Assembly (NCBI GenBank): GCA_022360075.1
Contig: JAKSDN010001169.1
Location: 1-6,578, forward strand
Direction of reading: 5' to 3'
Length of the DNA stretch: 6,578 nt
DNA from: Kiloniellales bacterium
GTDB lineage: Bacteria; Pseudomonadota; Alphaproteobacteria; Kiloniellales; JAKSDN01
Shown: positions 5,093-6,578 of the stretch, one piece after another
Numbering within the stretch: the stretch's first letter is position 1
Layout: every line of letters starts with the position of its first letter
Translations under genes and position numbers: made by a program
The notes under the pieces: model-generated
Told to the model about the DNA's origin: nothing
Database searches by the model: none
The model's input: only the letters and a program-made list of their open reading frames with translations

Positions 5093-5884
5093 TCAGCCGA
5101 ATTCCGGTTTGCGCTTCTCGCGCAAGGCGCTGAGGCCCTCGCGCGACTCCGGTCCGGTGAAGCCGACGAACTCGTAGGCGAGGGAAGCTTCGAAGGTCGG
5201 ACCCATGGTTTTCAGCCAGTTATTGAGGGTTTGCTTGGTCCAAGCGAGCGCCTGAGGCGCTCCTTTGGCGAGCTTTTGAGCCACGCCGCGTGCGGTTTCC
5301 ACGACTCTGTCGTCGTCGCTAACCAAGGAGACTAGGCCAATGCGCTCAGCCTCTTCACCATTTAGCGATTCACAAGTCAGAAGATAGTACTTCGCCTTTG
5401 CGATGCCGCAGAGCAGGGGCCAGATGAAGGCAGCGTGGTCGCCAGCCGCGACTCCGAGTCGGGTGTGACCGTCGATGATGCGCGCTGACCTTCCGGCGAC
5501 CGAGATGTCGGCCACTAGGGCCGCCGCGAGGCCGGCGCCGACCGAAGGGCCTTCGATCGCCGAGACCACCGGCTTCGAGCAATTGACGATCCCGTAGACG
5601 ATATCCCGTGCTTCGCGGAGCGCGCGGACCCGGGTTTCCCAGTCGTTCATGATCCGCTCGACCATATCGAGATCCCCACCGGCAGAAAGTGTGCCGTCCT
5701 CGCCGCGGATCAGAACCGCACGCACCGCCGGGTCGCGATCGATCCGCGGCCAGATATCGGCCAGCTCGCCGTGGGCCTGCTCGTCGAGCGCGTTGAGCCG
5801 GCCGGGCTGCGAGAAGATAATCTCGAGGATGCCGTCGTCGTGGCGGATCGCGCCGAGGCTTTTCAGATCATCGTAAGGCTGCAT
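5093..5884 (-). CDS. Crotonase-fold enoyl-CoA hydratase/isomerase family protein, atypical active site
   Basis: This is a 263-aa protein, normal size for the superfamily. Landmarks are [22 protein letters not shown] (residues 24-45), the first oxyanion-hole segment LSAGGDLD (66-73), the second [20 protein letters not shown] (111-130), and the C-terminal [13 protein letters not shown] with the trimerisation helices behind it. Such enzymes act on acyl-CoA thioesters, stabilising an enolate. By alignment with rat mitochondrial hydratase, Glu144 falls on Ala120 and Glu164 on His140 (motif [12 protein letters not shown]), so ordinary hydration is doubtful and the exact reaction is unassigned. The ATG at 5884 sits after a weak GCGGAAC ribosome site. 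The neighbouring 101-aa gene is 134 bp downstream with its own promoter, so the two are likely transcribed separately. Confidence 0.9.
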   Translation of the reverse strand: MQPYDDLKSLGAIRHDDGILEIIFSQPGRLNALDEQAHGELADIWPRIDRDPAVRAVLIRGEDGTLSAGGDLDMVERIMNDWETRVRALREARDIVYGIVNCSKPVVSAIEGPSVGAGLAAALVADISVAGRSARIIDGHTRLGVAAGDHAAFIWPLLCGIAKAKYYLLTCESLNGEEAERIGLVSLVSDDDRVVETARGVAQKLAKGAPQALAWTKQTLNNWLKTMGPTFEASLAYEFVGFTGPESREGLSALREKRKPEFG

Positions 5885-6093
5885 GCTTGAAGTTCCGCTG
5901 TCGTCGATTGGTGAGGAGAAGAACGCGCCAGTGCCGAAACCGAACGCCGGCTGGTAGTCTAGGCGCGCGGGCCGGGGAAGAAAGCGGCGATGAGGAGGAT
6001 TTAGGTGGTTTCATGGCGGGGAGCCGTCAGCCTTTGGGAATCCTCTCGACCCTTTAGGGTCTTGCCGGCTCACCTATCGACGCCATCTAGCGT

Positions 6094-6124
6094 CCTCATC
6101 CTGAGCCTGTCGAAGGGTGAGGAT
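6094..6124 (+). repeat. Left arm of a 31-bp perfect inverted repeat (REP-type element)
   Basis: This copy begins CCTCATCCTGAGCCTGTCG and is the exact reverse complement of 6209-6239. It also carries internal partial symmetry (CCTCA near its start, TGAGG near its end), so it can fold alone. Its core matches a dispersed intergenic repeat that I recall as very abundant in alphaproteobacterial genomes. Confidence 0.8.
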
Positions 6125-6208
6125 AGCTCGGTCTCTGTCGTGTGCGGATAGATCGGTGCCTATTCCTGAAGGGTCGGTGAGTGCGGGAGCGGACCAGATG
6201 CGAGGGCA

Positions 6209-6239
6209 ATCCTCACCCTTCGACAGGCTCAGGATGAGG
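6209..6239 (-). repeat. Right arm of the 31-bp perfect inverted repeat
   Basis: All 31 bases pair with the left arm. The arms are separated by 84 nt (6125-6208) that show no gene. The head-to-head pair resembles a BIME-type arrangement of REP elements; transcripts across it would form a long stable stem. Confidence 0.8.
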
Positions 6240-6324
6240 GGATAGGGAAAACACTGTGGCTCGCTTTCTTACGACATCAATTGGTTTCAAAGTCGTTTGA
6301 TGCTGTTTGCGATGAACTGTTTCG

Positions 6325-6578
6325 ATGTTGGCGAAAGCGGACGAAGCCGTGCCGGAATACCAGTCAATCGAGTCCGACGTGATCGTAGCCGGCGGCGGGC
6401 CGGCCGGTGTGTTGACGGCGATATTGCTGGCGCGTCGTAACCACAGTGTCGTTTTGCTGACTGGCGGGCGCTCGCGGCCCCGGATCGAAGGCTTGTCGCA
6501 GCGCGTGTTGGATGCCTTGCGGGCGCAAGGTCTCGAGGCGGCGGCTTCGGCGGTCGGGCCGGAAGTCGAACGCCTCGC
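6325..6578 (+). CDS. FAD-dependent oxidoreductase, N-terminal fragment cut by window end
   Basis: Eighty-four codons are visible from an ATG at 6325 to the window edge. Residues 18-28, DVIVAGGGPAG, are the Rossmann dinucleotide-binding loop (GxGxxG) of the glutathione-reductase/PHBH-like flavoprotein class. It is followed by the expected helix and second strand, HSVVLLTGG. The strand ends in Thr46 where many FAD enzymes have an acidic residue that binds ribose. RPRIEGLSQRVLDALRAQGLE follows, as in flavin monooxygenase or halogenase-like members that bind the substrate over the flavin. The ATG is the first possible one, since an in-frame TGA lies 12 nt upstream; no clear ribosome site precedes it, and a GTG at 6349 is an alternative. 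The substrate cannot be inferred from this fragment. Confidence 0.85.
   Translation, partial: MLAKADEAVPEYQSIESDVIVAGGGPAGVLTAILLARRNHSVVLLTGGRSRPRIEGLSQRVLDALRAQGLEAAASAVGPEVERL

Larger units (their letters stand above)
5885..6324. other. 440-bp intergenic region with repeat pair
   Basis: The gap lies between the divergent crotonase and FAD-oxidoreductase genes and should hold both promoters, though I see no clear core elements. It contains the 31-bp inverted repeat and a tight GACCC-TTTA-GGGTC hairpin at 6048-6061. A 14-codon frame on the plus strand (6013-6057) ends inside that hairpin. No longer gene is supported. Confidence 0.6.

Noticed and set aside
3811..5884. A single acyl-CoA operon of crotonase, 101-aa gene and MaoC gene
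   Set aside because: Gaps of 134 and 401 bp and a separate promoter before the 101-aa gene argue for independent transcription units.

Overview
This is a GC-rich chromosomal segment. The protein families, the short intergenic repeats and the codon use suggest an alphaproteobacterium, perhaps Hyphomicrobiales (Rhizobiales) or a relative. That assignment is inference, since the window holds no rRNA or other phylogenetic marker. I see no CRISPR array, tRNA, complete insertion sequence, phage gene or defence system. The window is mostly ordinary metabolic and housekeeping sequence with repeat-rich gaps.

Left part (1-2022): a glutathionyl-hydroquinone reductase gene (minus strand, cut by the left edge) is divergent from a GcvA-type LysR regulator (plus strand). 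The 97-bp gap between them holds a T-N11-A dyad that touches the regulator's start codon. This is the usual layout of a LysR protein controlling its divergent neighbour and itself, here plausibly for quinone detoxification.

Middle (2023-3641): a 414-bp gap carries several RNA-like hairpins that faintly resemble the 5' end of a group II intron, then a REP-like palindrome. It is followed by a small VOC/glyoxalase-fold protein gene (plus). That gene converges on a UPF0149/YecA-like gene with a C-terminal SEC-C zinc motif (minus). A stem-loop lies between the two.

Right-middle (3811-5884, all minus): a MaoC-type (R)-specific enoyl-CoA hydratase, an unrecognised 101-aa basic protein with its own recognisable promoter, and a crotonase-fold protein that appears to lack both catalytic glutamates of classical enoyl-CoA hydratase. 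The MaoC protein and the crotonase both belong to acyl-CoA metabolism, but the long gaps and separate signals argue against one operon.

Right end (5885-6578): a 440-bp gap contains a perfect 31-bp inverted repeat of a dispersed REP-type element. The N-terminal part of an FAD-binding oxidoreductase gene (plus) then runs off the right edge.
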